Origin: Aplectana chamaeleonis
Lineage: Eukaryota > Nematoda > Chromadorea > Rhabditida > Cosmocercidae
Length of the DNA: 64,000 nucleotides
Assembly: GCA_029168955.1 (NCBI GenBank)
Contig: JAPDOI010000213.1
Location: 558,001-622,000 of the forward strand
Reading direction: 5' to 3'
Shown here piece after piece: positions 18,701-30,700 of this stretch; the first letter of the stretch is position 1, and the number at the start of each line of letters is the position of its first letter. The translations under genes and the position numbers were made by a program. Under the pieces are notes generated by a model. That model did no database searches, was not told the origin of the DNA, and saw only the letters and a program-made list of their open reading frames with translations.

Positions 18701-21700
18701 GCGCTGAACAAGATTATGAGGTCCGTTTCCGAAATTCCGGAGATTCACTGCGCGTTTTGGAAGGTACAAAAGGTTTAGAGAACGAGAAACTGAAAATGTT
18801 ATTCGTTTTCGCAGATGCTTTTACCCGGAAAACTTCCTTTATGGGGTGAGTTATGGTTATTTGTGTGTCTCAGATACTATAGACCATTCGCTGTATAGAT
18901 AGAATCTGAAAATGAACTTATATCAAAGAAATCATTCAGATGGCCAAATCAGCGCCATGTTCGGCAATCCAATCCAAGCGCCGAACTGTGAGACGTGGTC
19001 CGAATGGGGCCCCTGTGTATGGCTGCGAGGAAATGAAAAAAGGTCCGTCTTATAAAAATGCTGGAACAAAGATAGGGTGTATTTAATGTTTCATTCAGAT
19101 TCCAACGTTCCTACTTTGAACAGCTGTTGCCAGGTCGAAAAGGCTGTCGGTCGCATGTGTTCTTTCGACTTTTGAAGGATCGATGGGGAACGGTAAACAG
19201 ACGATTCTCCGCAAATAGTTTTTTTTCAGATGTAAAGAGCAATTTTTTCTCATGAAGAAATCCTGCGAAGTAGATAGTTCCTTTTTCCCTTCCCCATTGT
19301 TTTTTGCAGCTCCTGTTGAACATTCGTAGTCGGCGACCTTTCGGGAGGCGATAGGATCGCGAATTTCTTCTGGCTATCTTTTCGATCGTTTACTCTGTTG
19401 CCCCAGAAAAATGATGTGCGCCAGTAGTGAGGTTGAGATCAGCTATGATAGTCCCATGCAACAACGAAATGAAACAGATGGTCGATGGTTACTTGACTTC
19501 CTTGGCTGAAAGTATTATGGTTTTTTGAGCAAAATCAATGGAAAACAGGCAAGCGGTAGCGCACTCAAAATTGAAGGGAAATTTCGTAGAAAATTGCCGT
19601 ATTCAGTGCGATGCCGAATTCTGAAGTCATCCTATCGTTTGGGTGATAAAATACTGGTTAGCAACGACCACATTCTCTCAGTGGCCTTCCCTTTCAAAAA
19701 AATACAATACTAGTCATATCTTTTGCGTTTTGGGCGAAAAAGACGCAAAAACGCGTTTACCTGCCCTTTTCTCATAAATCTGTTTAAAGTGCCCATTTGA
19801 AAATCTGAGGAGATATCTGGAAGCAGCATTGAGAGTTCTTTCGTTTGAGCCCTCACATGTGCTACTCTGCAACAAAGCATATAGGTATGACACAATCAAT
19901 CGAGCGCTCGAAGTCCAAGGACGGAGCTAGAGCAGGAAAAGCTGGATGTGTCCCTATGGACTACTCAAAGGTCTCGAATAGGTCCATAAAACGGGGTTTG
20001 CCAGAATTCCTGAAGAATCTAACATATTCCTGAAATTTTCATCGCTGCTTGAATACATTTTTAGGAAGTCAATGAAATCTTCTGTCAATAATATAGTGCT
20101 GAACTTTGCAGCCGTAGGTGGGAATAAAATACCGAGACTAGAAAATGAATGAAATCAACAATCCAATACCGCTGATTCTTGCAAAATCTGTTTTACGGAC
20201 CTATCCGAGACCTTCGAGTAGTCTATAGGGACACATCCAGCTTTTCCTGCCCCAGCTCAGCCTTTGCGCTTCGCGTACTCGATTGATTGTGTCATGCCAA
20301 TATGCTTAATTGCAGAGTAAGACATTTGAGAATCAAAAGGAAGAGCTCTCAATGCTGCCTCCAAATATCTTCTCAGATTCCGAATGGACCACTTCGAACA
20401 GAGTTATGAGAAAAGGGCACAAAAAACGCGTTTCTGCAACTTTTTCGCCCAAAACGCAAGATATATGACCAGTATTGTGTTCTTCTACAAGGAAAGGCCA
20501 CTGAGAGAAATTGGGCATTGTTAGCAAAACGCGTTTTTGAAAGAGTCAATTTTCGACGAAATTTTTTTATTTGACATTTATAGATGCGGTCCGCTCTCTA
20601 ACCGGAGTTACAACCCATATATTGAGGTGGATAACTGACCCAACAACATCGCGCAAAAACTGAAAAAGAACTTCCAATTCGAGTTTAGCGCCCTGAAGAA
20701 CTTTTTTTAGGATGTTTGAGATTGAAAAAAAAATTCTCAACCTTTGGAGTCACATGAAGGATTCGGAAGAAGAAAGCAAATTCAATTTTCCTGCCCCAAG
20801 TTTGTCCAGAGATGCTGCTTCGGACGCTGAGCACGATTATGGGATCGAATTTGAAGAAAGTTCAACGGCAAAGTCCAACCTCAGAACAGTTTTTCCGTTT
20901 TTTTTTTTTTGCGTGTTTTTGAGAGATTTTTTCGCTAACCACAACGGCGTCTCCAGACTTCCTCAAAACCCACTACGAATGGAGTTATGGCCCCTCAAAG
21001 ATTAAGTATTCAAACACCAAGTTATTCATGCACGCACGAGTTTTCTCAGATTCTCAGACTTTTTTCCTCGTCGTTTACAGCTGTCGCACTAAAGCAGACC
21101 ACACTATGAATCTAGACCGATACCGAATAAAAAACCTAGATTTCGATCAAAATCCGAGGCGCGTCTCGTCTCTACTCTGAAAGTTTGAGCGAAGAAATAG
21201 CTGCGAAATGACCGAGAAATAGCCTACCAAGCTCCGCGGCGGTTCCTGGTGAGCTATTTCCCTGCCATTTCTCGGCTTTCCATGAATCGGACAAGAAGTA
21301 GCCGAGAAATAGCCTAGAGATAACCAAGAAATAACGAGAAGTAACCAAAAGTAACCAAGACGCAACAGTCACCTGCTCGCCGCGCCACCACCCGGGGCTG
21401 CCAGTGCATTAGAGTGTTGGAACGAATAATTTTTTTGAATATTCGAATAAACGAATAATCCGAATAATCCAAGTCTTCGAATATTCGATTATTCGAATAA
21501 GCGAATATGTCACTTCTTTGAATATTCGATAATTCGATTAACCCGAATAATCCACTTCATTGAATATTCGAATATTCGCATTATTCGAATATTCGAATAT
21601 TATTCGAATAAACGAATATTTGAGCAACACTATCGCGTACTATCCCATCCAATCCATTCGGGCAAACTGGGGCATCGACAACAGGTTGAGAAGTTGTCAT

Positions 21701-24700
21701 CTCATAAACTGCCCCCTCTTGACAACTCAAATCGCTCGCATTGTAAGCCTGACAACTGCCTGTTGCCCAGCGACGTCCGCCTGTTGTCGGGCTGTTTACA
21801 TTTTGACTTGTCGCGTTTAGCGGCCTATTTAGCAGTGGTTCACATCCTGCAAGATTTTTATGTGGCTTAGGAACTACTTTGCACCGACCCGCGTCGCGGT
21901 CGGCGCGTCGACATGCATCGCGGTCAGCACACCTACACGCATCGCGGTCAGCACACCTACACGCATCGCGGTCAGCACACCTACACGCAGCGTGGTCGGT
22001 ACACCCACGCGTCGCGGCTGGGTCGCTTAACCTCCACTGAGGCCGCCACCGGATGGGCAGGGCTTCCAGATGCTGGGCGGGGCCAATATACCGCATACTT
22101 GGGTAATTGAACCGGCTGCACTCTTGTCACTTAAATTAAGCATACACGCTCGTAAACGTGGTTGAGATACTAACTATGGAAGTTGAGTGGCATGGCTCAG
22201 AACACAACGCCTACGCATTCTGAAGCGTCAAAAACGACCAAAAGTGACGCTACACGACTGAGGAGTCGGCCCCGCACGTGTATCAGCCCGCCCCCGTATT
22301 TGCGTCCTCCCCCAAACAGGAGTACTGGGCCATTACCACCATCGTCGATGTGTATGGCTCACTTATTGTACTCATTGTACCACCCACAAGCGTCGCCGAT
22401 GGTGGGAATGTCCCAGCACCCCTTTCTTGGAGGAGGACGCAAATACAAGGGCGGGCAGATACGAGGGCGGGGCCAACTTCTCACTCGCGTAGCGTCATTG
22501 TGGATTGTTTTTGACGCTTCAAAATGAGTAGGCGTTGTGTTCTGAGCCATACTTTATATTTCCGTAGTTATCTCAACAACGTTTACGCGCGTGTACTCTG
22601 AGTTTTGGCCGAGAAATAACCGCGAAACAGACACAACATGCCTTTTTCCCGAGTAATAGTCGCGAAATAGCCGCTAAATATAGCTGGCTGCGAAGCAGTC
22701 GCCAAGTAATGCTCGCCGTGAAATAGCCGCAAAATACCCGCTAAATTGCCGCTAAATTTGTGGTCTGCTTCGGTCTAGTTTAGTTTAGCTTAGTTGAGTT
22801 CAGTTGAGTTATGCGCGGGTAATGCGATGGCGAACTTCCTAGTGCTGCTTAGCCGTGCCCTATTCCGGAATCTCAGCGACAATTCGAAAAAACTCAGCGA
22901 CAATTCGTAGTAAGTCGTTGAGACCGACACCATGTCACTGGGAACTTGCCGTGTAATATCTCGCTTCCCAGCTCCATGAGACGTCTGGGCGACAACAGAC
23001 GTTGAGTGGCTCAGGATCTGGCACGAACTTGAGACTACATCCAACTGGTCGTCCTAGCTGGCTGGAAACCATCGAATTCCACGTGCAGCATTATGGAAGG
23101 AGAGAAGTTGGGATTTTGCGTCAGAATTCAGGTGAAGTTCACCGGGAAAGTAGACAAATAGCATCACCTCAAACCAGTTTCATGAAAATACACATGAAAA
23201 TGGCTCATTCTGGCCATCATCTCAGGGAGTCGGGGGGTTCTATTCGGCCACGATTGGCTTTCGACTCGACTACAAAGAGGTTGGACGACGATATGGCCAC
23301 GTAATTTCCTTGCGCCACGTGGCCTAATCGTCATCCAAATGGGAAACACGTGGCGCCAATCATAGCCGTTCCACTCGGCCACGATACGCTTTCGATTCGA
23401 CTACGATGAGTTTGGACGACGAACGAGCCACAATGCCCATGATTGAACACGTTGATCGATCGCTTCAGAACTGACCAGGCGCATTTCGTCGCACAGCACG
23501 CATATAAGGGGCTCGATCCCAAAGACAGCGCAGTGCGCCTTTCGGGCCGCTCCTGGAAGGTGACTACGAGTCACTTTCTAGACGATTTTTGAACCACTAA
23601 GGGGTCTCTCCCACGGTCCTCAGCGAGGGGAGTTCCCTCGCTGTCGACCGTGGCAAAGGTGACGTCCCTGCCGCGGACTGCTGTGGGGGTGATCCTCTAC
23701 TGCGGTCCGTGGCTTGGACCGTATCCTTGTTGGGGGGTGGGAGACCCGCTCCCATCAAAGGTGTGGGAGCCCGCCCCCAGCGCCACGTGCTCATATCGAA
23801 CAGGCCACGTGCTTTAGCGTGGGAAATAGGGTGCGGCAAAAGTTTTGCCTCGCTGCGCCACGTAGTGCTGTCGAACAGGCCACGTGCTGCCGCGTGGGAA
23901 ATGGGGGTGCAGCAAGCGTTTTGTCTCTCTGCGCCACGTAGTCCTATCGAACAGGCCACGTGCTCCTCGGAGCAGCACGTGCTGCTGCTAAAGTTCCTTT
24001 TAACTCGACTAGGTACCCGAATAGAAAGCCTATCGTGGCCAAATAGGACCCCCCCCCGACTCTCTGAGATCGTGAGAAATTTCCATGTTGCTCAAGTGTT
24101 GCTATACTTATGAGCCGCTCGAGATTTAAACTTTTCTCTGAAACTAAAGGTGAAATGGGCATTTCTAGCATTTTGACAAGATCCTACGAGCGATTTAATA
24201 TATTGTAAATACTTGCTATACTAACTTGATATTTATGAGGTACTGAAGAATTGTGAGAAATTAGTAGTCACTACGCTAAGATGTTTGAAATGTAAAATCA
24301 GGGCAAAATGGAGTGCGATCTTGTCGAATATTCAAATTATTCGTGCTGAATATTCGAATGAGTCGGATATTTCAGTTCTTTGAATATTCGAATAAACGAA
24401 TATTCCACTTCTTTGAATATTCGATTATTCGAATAACCCGAATGATCCACTTCTTTGAATATTCGAATTATTCGAATATTCGAATATTATTCCAATAAAC
24501 GAATATTCGGGCAACACTCTACAGTGCATGGGCGGGGTCTCCAGAGGCTGACCGAGGTCGAAGCACCTCAAACTTGGGTAAGACCGCCGTCAGAGGTAGT
24601 CGATGAACTGAGTCCCACCCGGTCGATACGCACCGTAATAGTGACAGACGGGTGTAGAAAAATTAGCCCACTGAGTCCAACTGCGCCCGTCTGGTGCCCA

Positions 24701-27700
24701 CCGCAATCTATCCAATCGAAACTGGTGTTTCACGCACGCACACGGGCAGGTCCAATGCACCGAGGTCGGTTTTTCTTCCCCGGACTCAATCGGACTAGGT
24801 CGGTTTTTCGATCAAGTCTGACGGGGGCCTAGTCGAACAGACGGAGGTGTTGACATTTGAATCATGGCTCTGGAATGCACCGTATACCAACCTGGAGAGC
24901 ATTATTTCTCGGCTATTTCGCGCCGAGCATTATTTTGCGGCTAATTCGCGGTTTTTTGACCAAATCTTTCAGAGTGTTAAGTCCGGAAGCCCTGCAGTGG
25001 GCGGAGGGAGTCGAGGCTGATTTTTCTCTGGGGGGGGGGAGGAAATGGGTGTTCTATTTTTCTCGTTCACCTGAAGAGTTGAGTTTCCGCGTTTGGCACA
25101 CAGTGGCCGGACCATGATATCAAATTTTACCTGCGAGCTTGAAGTACGTTACTATGGGCATAATGACAATCAACCCTTATTTCATCAATAAATGCTTATA
25201 AGTTCGTTTAGAAAGCTGGAGCGCAGCTACAAAGGTCGAATCAGTCTTCCTGTCAGGAATTGATCCTAGAGAGTTGTGTTCCGTTTGGAATGACCACTTT
25301 AACCAAGAAACATTACCTTGTTAGTCACAAACTTCGCTACAAGGTAACAACCCCATCGTGCTCTTGGCCACCGAGGTTTCTTATGGCCAGTTTCTAACCT
25401 TCACTTACTATCAGAATTGGAGGGATGGAAGACTTTTATTTAGCTGACGTCTACCTTTCCGAGTGAAGCATAATAATAAAGGCAACCCAGCTTTTTCGTA
25501 AACCGATTTTTTACCTCATCTCGGATAACAATTGATAAGAAATAACAGTGGAATCATTATCGTCATTGCTAGTAGAACACCTACGTCAGTCAGAGTCTCC
25601 ATCACAGACCAAACACAAGTTCGTGCTCTCACTAAAAATGGTCCTACAATTACGAGTTCTCAGATATTCTCGTAGATGTGTTCCGCCAGATCGCTGTTGT
25701 TTTCGCTCATCTCGGAGCAAACGCCAGGTGTTTCGGGTGAAACAGAGGGGGTTTCGCAGAAAACCAGGCGTTAGAGAAAGCGTCGACAAGCGATGTCTCG
25801 GGATCAATTACCCTAGTTTCGGGCAACGAATTCGGTCTTTATACGGCAGCGGTCTGGGGTATAACAATTACGAGAGTCTGAGTGTTCGAGAGTGTTAAAC
25901 GAGTAGCCCGCTTGGCTTTTTTTGTGAAGAAAAACCTCGCATGCGTAATTTACGTGAATTCCTGTGGATAAAATACCGCTTTGGAAAACGATGATTGGCC
26001 GCTTCTTGAATGGACGCAAAAAGGGTCAAAAACACACTAGACAAAAAAATACACTAGACAACAGTACACAAAAAAATCTTTCGCGCACACTAAAATTCTC
26101 AGAAAAAGCTTACATAAGCACGAGAGCAAATCATCCCATTTTGCCACTTTATCCCAATGTTCATTCAACACTTTTGAAGGCGTTCAACAACTTCTACAAC
26201 TATCTGCGCGAGATCACAGTCAGCGAGCAGCAGTGCGGCGAATGTTCCTATCAGCAAAGTTGTGGACGTCAGTGTCATAGGCGGTCAGTTTCTCAGTGTT
26301 CATACTTTTCTAACTAACTACATTGCCTATTTAGCATCCCAAAATCATAAAATAGGTATTGGGCTCTCGCAGTTTTTGAAAAAGAGGAAATTCTAGGAAT
26401 GTGCCGAAACCTCTGTGAGAAACTACACCAGCTTAGTAGGAGTATGTCGAAAGCTGCATATTTATAACAGTACTAGAATCTTTTTCAGTGGTGATGTCGC
26501 TATGATCAATCCGCTGTTTGTTGCGGAGCGCCGGTGTATGGGAATCGACCAAAATAAGGTAAACTTTCAAGCTCACTGTTTTATCTTATTGTCATTCAAA
26601 ATGTTTCTTTCCCTGAGCTTCATTTTATATCGATGTTTTTTCTTCTATCAACCATGAAAGCTCTTGCTTGTAAATTTATTGGCAACGTTTCGGGCATTAA
26701 GCCCTTCTTCAGGCCAACTGAAAAACGAAGCAAATCGACTATTAGACAACAATGCAAGAACACCACGACTAACCTTATCCCTTTGGCAGGGGTCACAACC
26801 CAAAAGGGGGTACGCGCAGCGTCCGCAATGGAAAGGTCAGGAATGATGTGGGATGGATGTCGACGCATCATGCTAACCTACCGAGTACCGCATCTACCTT
26901 CCTGCTACTCGGTAGGTTAGCATGATGCGTCGAAATCCATTCCACATCATTCCTGACCTTTCCATTGCAGACGCAGCGCGTACCCCCTTTTGGGTTGTGA
27001 CCCCTGCCAAAGGGATAAGGTTAGTCGTGGTGTTCTTGCATTGTTGTCTAATAGTCGATTTGCTTCGTTTTTCAGTTGGCCTGAAGAAGGGCTTAATGCC
27101 CGAAACGTTGCCAATAAATTTACAAACAAGAGCTTTCATGGTTGATAGAAGAAAAAACATCGATATCTTATTGTCGTCAAAAGTCATTATGCATCGCAGT
27201 CTGTTCCAGAATTCGCGAACCTGCAGACTGATGTAACATCGACATGGATCCGAATGAGACTTTCCGTTCCCAATTGGAGGTTGGCGCGAACTCGGTGCAC
27301 CTATAATATAGCATATAGCACCGAGTTTGCGTCAACCTCCAATACTGAACGCAAAGTCTCATCAGGATCCATGCCGACGTTATACTCTGCTTCCATCGAG
27401 TGGGCAATCATAGAGCGCAAAGAGCACACACTCCCCCTCTGCATCCTTGCTCTACGCAATTATGATGCACGCGGTTCCTCCTACTACAGTGCGTGTCATA
27501 AATATAGCCGCATACTCAACGCTCTGATATCAATGTCCACAAAAACTTTCATCAACCGGCATTGTCACCATTCAGCTCCGCGTAACCAAAAACCTTTCTT
27601 CACAAAATTTCACAAAAAATCATCAAGAAATGAAATTTACTTTGTGTATATCTCAAAGTCTTGTATCATAATTTTATCGAACCTGTTTTTTGAAAATGCT

Positions 27701-30700
27701 CTTTTTTGAAAAATCATATGAATCGAGGTATGTAATATCAACGTATTTCCATCATGCCAAACAGATTCGTTCTCTCGGAGATCGGAAATGCTCAGATTCT
27801 TGCCCTGGATAGGGCTAGTCTGAATATCAGGAGATTCGCGGAGCAACACCATCGTCATCTCACAGATGTCTAAAGATTTCTTCATTATTCTGAGTCACAT
27901 AGTTCAAAAAAAGTCATTGACAGACCCAGAAAGCTGTCTGCTTCCGAGAAACGTCGAGAAGGGCGGCTTGTGTCCAACTCGACAATGTCTGTCAATCAGG
28001 TCCCAAACTTTCTATGTCTGTATCCAGAATGACTACATGGAGGGCGATCAACCGCACCCATTTAAAGAGCATCCTCGTATACGTCCAGTACCGCACCCCA
28101 CAGGGCCGCACGGCTTCACTGCACTGAGAGGAACATAGCGACTGACTGGTCTAAGATGAGCACAACTTGTGCTCAGGCTTCATCTGGGTAAACATTGTGT
28201 TCGAGGGGACTTGTCGGACAAGAAAAATTTCAAATTGGATGGACCTGACGGATACGCACACTACTTGCGAGATCTCCGCAAGGAGCCGGGGTGATTCGCC
28301 CGGCTCCTTGATTTTTAGTGAAGGGGGAATCTCATGGTTTGCTGTGGATTCGATGCTGACGGCGGGCTCCAGATAGCCTTCGATTCTTCTAGGAGGGATC
28401 CTACGGAGTACCAGGAAGTGTTCTGAAGAGGACTCCAACCGTTCCCTGCTCGGTTCCAGCAAAATGAGCTCACCTTCCAGCAAGACGATGCCGACATTCA
28501 CACAAGTCGCTCAACTAGGACTTGGTTTGTGTCTCCGTTAGCTTGGTGTCTCCGTTATGGCTTGGCCGAAGAATAAGAATAGCGATTGAATACTGAGAGT
28601 GTTGCTATAGTTATGATAGAAGGACTTTAAAAGGTATATACAAGATAGATCTTATTTCTTGATGGCTTTCTGTAAAATTTTGTGAACAAAGTTTTTTCGG
28701 GTACGCGGAGTTGAATGGTGACAATGCCGGTGGATGAAATTCTGCGTGAACATTGATATCAGAACTTTAACTGTGTTGCTATAATTATGATAAGCGCTGT
28801 ATACCCAGATAATCTATAAAGAAAAAACCTAAAAAGATATTCTCTGAGGGTGACAGGTCCACAAGTAAGCGCACTTTGCTTCCGATCTTAAACAACAGAA
28901 ACGGAGAAAACAGTATCATAACACTAGAAAGAAGGACTGGCGACTGAGATCTTTGGAAGATCCACATGGATTTATGAATTAAAGGATTTATGAGGTTCAT
29001 GGCGGCAATCTATCTCTCTGAGAATGCGCCACACAGTCGACTTCCATTCACTTGTAGAGGTTTTTTAAAGTGTATTGGGTCCATACAATGACTTGCGGAG
29101 GCTGGTCTAATCCTCCCAGTCAAGTCCGGAAGCAATTTGACGACCCTGGAGGAACAGAAGTCTCCAAGAGTTATTAGGAAGAAAAACAAATGTTTATTCT
29201 TTCTTAGGGGAGGTCCATCTACTGGTCTTTCAGGCTTGTACTTCGAAATTCGTGCCCGACTGCAAGCTCTGGCCGAACCCAGCCGTAAAATTGCCGAACG
29301 TCACCGAAAGTATGCAGCAAATCATCGACGGCCTTGATTACTTAACCTGTGTTCCCCAGCATAGGTATGTTTTGTCAGAGAATTTTTACTGCTCCATAGT
29401 ATGTGTATACTATAGCCTTTTTCGGTTTGATTGACGTTTGATACTCGAAGAAGTTTCGCCGCAGCCAATTTCGCATGTCAGCAATGACTGACAGCATTCC
29501 GGCTCCGCCAGCGAAACCACAGAAAGTTCCGCCAGTTGTCTAGACAGGTCAACACGCAGGAATAAAGTATAAAATGGCGCTGCACGAAAATTTTCTTTTG
29601 AGTGGTTTGTCCAATGGCGCGAATGCTAGTTTTTTTTTGTTGAAAAGTCATTCAAACTGAGCCGGAAAGTGGTGGCATCATAAAACTTTGCAAGGACAAA
29701 AATTTGATCAATGAAATTACTCTGAGAAGAATCGCCTTGATTCTGCCGCGAATTTGCCGGGAACTTGCCGACTCGGGGCCACACCGGACCAAACGCGACA
29801 GATTCCCGGTAGACTCGCAGTAGAATCAAGGCATTGCCTAGATTCTTCAAAAATCTCAGTGTCTCTACTTCTGGAAGGAATTGCCGAGAATCCACCAAAA
29901 ATTCGCCGCGAACCTGAATTCGACGCGTAAATACCGCGGGCCGTGAAAAAACAACCAAAATTACGCGAATTTTGTAAGAGATGCCTGTCGCGACAGAAAT
30001 ACCGCAAATTTATCGCGACAGTACCAGGAAGTTACCGCAAAATCATGGACATTCACCTAGAGGTCTGCCGCGAATTAGCCGCGAAAAGACCGCAAAAACA
30101 CATTCACGATTGCAGTGAGAGCGCCTAGTACAACAGCGGTCACAGCTCAGCCAATGCAGCGGCTGACAGCGAAGCGATGGATTGGGGAGGGCCGATGGTT
30201 CGAAACTTGGTACACAGTGGAAAAAATCACCGTAGTTCCGCGGCAGAATCGAGGCAAGGCCTTGATTCCTCCTCAAATCTGCCGGAGATTGTTGCTTCGG
30301 CACCTATAGGGTACCAAAGTGACAGGGGTTCCCCACAGGCTCTTGGCAAAATCTTCTCCAGAGGTCAGACAAAAATGCGGCAATTCCGGGATTGTGCCGG
30401 GAGTATGCCGCGAATTTGCCACTACATATCAAGACTCGAACTATGTATGAATTCTTCCCTTTGTAGTCCGACCCGTTTTCAACTAAGCCATGTCCGTGGC
30501 TGCACTAGGACGCCACCGATCAAATAATGGCACAGACATTCGCGGTGATGGCGCGGTACATTCGAGGCAGAGGCTTCCGGTCGGAAAATTCGCGTCATTT
30601 CTGCGGTAAACTTCTTGGTGGGCTTTCCGTGGATTCTGGGTGATTCCAGGTAATTTCTTCCACAGTAGCAAGCATCCTTGAATGAGTTGCCGCGTCTCTC

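Larger units (their letters stand above)
21410..24521. mobile_element. hAT-like non-autonomous element B (3.1 kb) with perfect 8-bp duplication
   Basis: The ends are TAGAGTGTTG and its inverted complement, fitting the YARNG rule of hAT termini. CAGTGCAT occurs exactly at 21402-21409 and 24522-24529, a perfect 8-bp target duplication. Both subterminal regions (21,425-21,633 and 24,325-24,515) are dense in GAATATTCG-type units, like the subterminal repeats of hAT elements. There is no transposase; the interior holds a 24-bp tandem repeat, a foldback and a CACGTG-rich array. It lies in intron 4 of the thrombospondin-type gene. Confidence 0.68.

Noticed and set aside
21425..21633. AT-rich GAATATTCG array as a satellite or CRISPR-like array
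   Set aside because: The matching array at 24,325-24,515 and the shared 8-bp duplication show that these are ends of one transposon. Unit and spacer regularity of a CRISPR is absent.
26922..27236. ORFs on both strands with L-K-K-G-L-M-P-E-T-L
   Set aside because: They arise from the palindrome; the translation reflects the hammerhead-like nucleotide core, not a protein.
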